Shown: positions 13,870-14,579 of the stretch, piece after piece
How the letters are laid out: every line of letters starts with the position of its first letter
Numbering within the stretch: position 1 is the first letter of the stretch
Source: CAZXNF01 sp050741255
Lineage (GTDB): Bacteria > Pseudomonadota > Gammaproteobacteria > Burkholderiales > SG8-41
Direction: 5' to 3'
NCBI GenBank assembly: GCA_050741255.1
Contig: JBOIEQ010000109.1
Location: forward strand, 1 to 14,579
DNA: 14,579 bases
Notes under the pieces: generated by a model
The model's input: only the letters and a program-made list of their open reading frames with translations
What the model was told of the DNA's origin: nothing
Databases searched by the model: none
Program-made: the position numbers and the translations under genes

Positions 13870-14220
13870 ATGAAACTTCTCTCCCCGCTCATCGCCGGCG
13901 CCGCTCTGGCACTGAACTTCGCCGCCAGCCCGGCTTCCGCCGCGGAAGGCAGTATCGACGCTGGCCGCCAGAAGAATTCCATGTGCGTCGGCTGCCACGG
14001 CATCCCCGACTATAAAACGGCCTATCCGGTGGTCTATTCGGTGCCCCGGATCGGCGGCCAGCACGCCAAGTACCTCGCCAGCGCGCTCCAGGCCTACAAG
14101 GACGGCGCCCGCAAGCACCCCACCATGCGTGCCATCGCGGCCAGCCTGTCCGAGCAGGACATGGCGGACCTCGCGGCGTACTACGGCGCGCAGGGCGGCG
14201 CTCAGACCGCGGCGAAATGA
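13870..14220 (+). CDS. Periplasmic monoheme cytochrome c, c4/c553-like (first of a pair)
   Basis: 116 residues with a Sec signal peptide (residues 1-24, ending SPASAA). One haem site, CVGCH at 39-43, with His43 as proximal ligand; the likely distal ligand is Met86 in HPTM, before the conserved RAIAASLSEQDMADLAAYYG. The PRIGGQHAKYLASALQAYK segment is the class I cytochrome c4/c553 pattern. It should carry electrons in the periplasm to a terminal oxidase or reductase. The ATG at 13870 gives a compact signal peptide and has AGGAA about 10 bases upstream; in-frame ATGs at 13837 and 13840 would add a charged extension and are less likely. Its stop nearly touches the next cytochrome gene, suggesting a two-cytochrome operon. 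The longer insertion after the haem motif (IPDYKTAYPVVYSV) is unlike the next gene. Confidence 0.92.
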   Translation: MKLLSPLIAGAALALNFAASPASAAEGSIDAGRQKNSMCVGCHGIPDYKTAYPVVYSVPRIGGQHAKYLASALQAYKDGARKHPTMRAIAASLSEQDMADLAAYYGAQGGAQTAAK

Positions 14221-14231
14221 GCGGGGAGATG

Positions 14232-14552
14232 ATGAAAAAACTGATACTGATGGCGGTGTGCTTGGCGTGGGCCGGCGGCGCGTGGGCGGCGGGGCATCCG
14301 AAAGAAGGCAAGGAGAAGGCGAAAGCCTGCGCGGCCTGCCACGGCGAGGACGGCGCTAGCCCGACTGCGGACTTTCCCAAACTCGCGGGGCAGCACCGCG
14401 ATTACCTGGTCAAGGCGCTGACCGACTACAAGAGCGGCGCGCGCAAGAATCCGGTGATGAATCCCATGGCGGCGAACCTTTCCAAACAGGACATCGCGGA
14501 TCTGGCGGTGTATTTCTCCAGTCTCCCGCCGGCGGTGGTGACGCGGCGCTAG
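14232..14552 (+). CDS. Periplasmic monoheme cytochrome c, c4/c553-like (second of a pair)
   Basis: 106 residues from the chosen start, with a Sec signal peptide (MKKLILMAVCLAW...GAWAA). Haem motif CAACH at residues 33-37; distal Met76 in NPVM aligns with Met86 of the preceding cytochrome. FPKLAGQHRDYLVKALTDYK and ANLSKQDIADLAVYFSSLP are classic cytochrome c4 segments. Start choices are 14217 (ATGA overlap with the previous stop, no ribosome site), 14229 and 14232; GGGGAG at 14223-14228 best serves 14232, though spacing is short, and the signal peptide begins there. It is probably translated with its neighbour, and the pair could act as an electron relay like the two domains of diheme c4. Haem attachment requires the cytochrome c maturation system, not in this window. 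Confidence 0.92.
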   Translation: MKKLILMAVCLAWAGGAWAAGHPKEGKEKAKACAACHGEDGASPTADFPKLAGQHRDYLVKALTDYKSGARKNPVMNPMAANLSKQDIADLAVYFSSLPPAVVTRR

Positions 14553-14565
14553 TTTCTCCGCGCGT

Positions 14566-14579
14566 AAAAAAACCCGGCT
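14566..14579. terminator. Edge of a probable bidirectional terminator
   Basis: Seven A residues (14566-14572) followed by CCCGGCT run into the window edge. On the plus strand this is the usual left arm of a hairpin of the form A-tract, GC stem, T-tract placed 13 bases after the cytochrome stop; on the minus strand it reads as GC stem plus T-run. The right arm is outside the window, so this is a partial call. Confidence 0.5.

Overview
The window is GC-rich (by eye roughly two thirds G+C) and densely coded. It carries housekeeping genes whose order, glnE | yhdP - small secreted ORF - nitrilase-family amidase - tldD - greB, is typical of Betaproteobacteria. The GreB with an N-terminal extension, the PduO-type adenosyltransferase and the two c-type cytochromes fit the same group, perhaps a Rhodocyclales- or Thiobacillus-like respiratory bacterium. 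The class call is an inference from gene order and protein style, not from a marker gene. I see no rRNA, tRNA, insertion sequence, integrase, CRISPR array or phage gene, and no non-coding gap longer than about 150 bases.

Layout. Positions 1-958 (minus) hold the N-terminal third of glnE, cut by the window edge. A 148-base AT-rich divergent promoter region with an about 11-bp phased GGTTTA-type repeat separates it from a rightward block. That block is yhdP (1107-5063), a small secreted protein (5060-5392) and a Nit1-type amidase (5392-6222), joined by 4-base and 1-base overlaps. After a 97-base spacer with a strong inverted repeat and heptamers come tldD (6320-7786) and greB (7807-8376). Next, behind its own TATAAT promoter, is aroG (8492-9562), then btuF (9573-10472).

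A leftward operon runs head-to-tail against btuF: pduO adenosyltransferase (12306-11749), an ECF sigma factor (11759-11184) and its membrane anti-sigma factor (11187-10483), all with overlapping ends. The pduO TATAAT box sits so close to its ATG that the message is probably leaderless. Divergent from pduO is a TauE/SafE (TSUP) anion exporter (12416-13369) overlapping a small three-helix membrane protein (13360-13788). Then, behind a TATAAT promoter with a palindrome in its spacer, come two monoheme c-type cytochromes (13870-14220 and 14232-14552) that look like the two halves of a cytochrome c4.

How the genes fit together: glnE sets glutamine synthetase activity in response to nitrogen. yhdP supports lipid transport to the outer membrane. 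tldD with an absent partner matures or degrades peptides. aroG opens aromatic amino acid synthesis. btuF and pduO bring in and adenosylate cobalamin, and both lie next to an ECF sigma/anti-sigma switch, which is the least explained association here. The TSUP pair and the cytochromes suggest anion (possibly sulfur oxyanion) export beside periplasmic electron transfer. The most notable non-gene signals are the phased repeat before yhdP, the NNYTCAY heptamer triplets immediately before tldD and the TSUP gene, and the leaderless pduO promoter.
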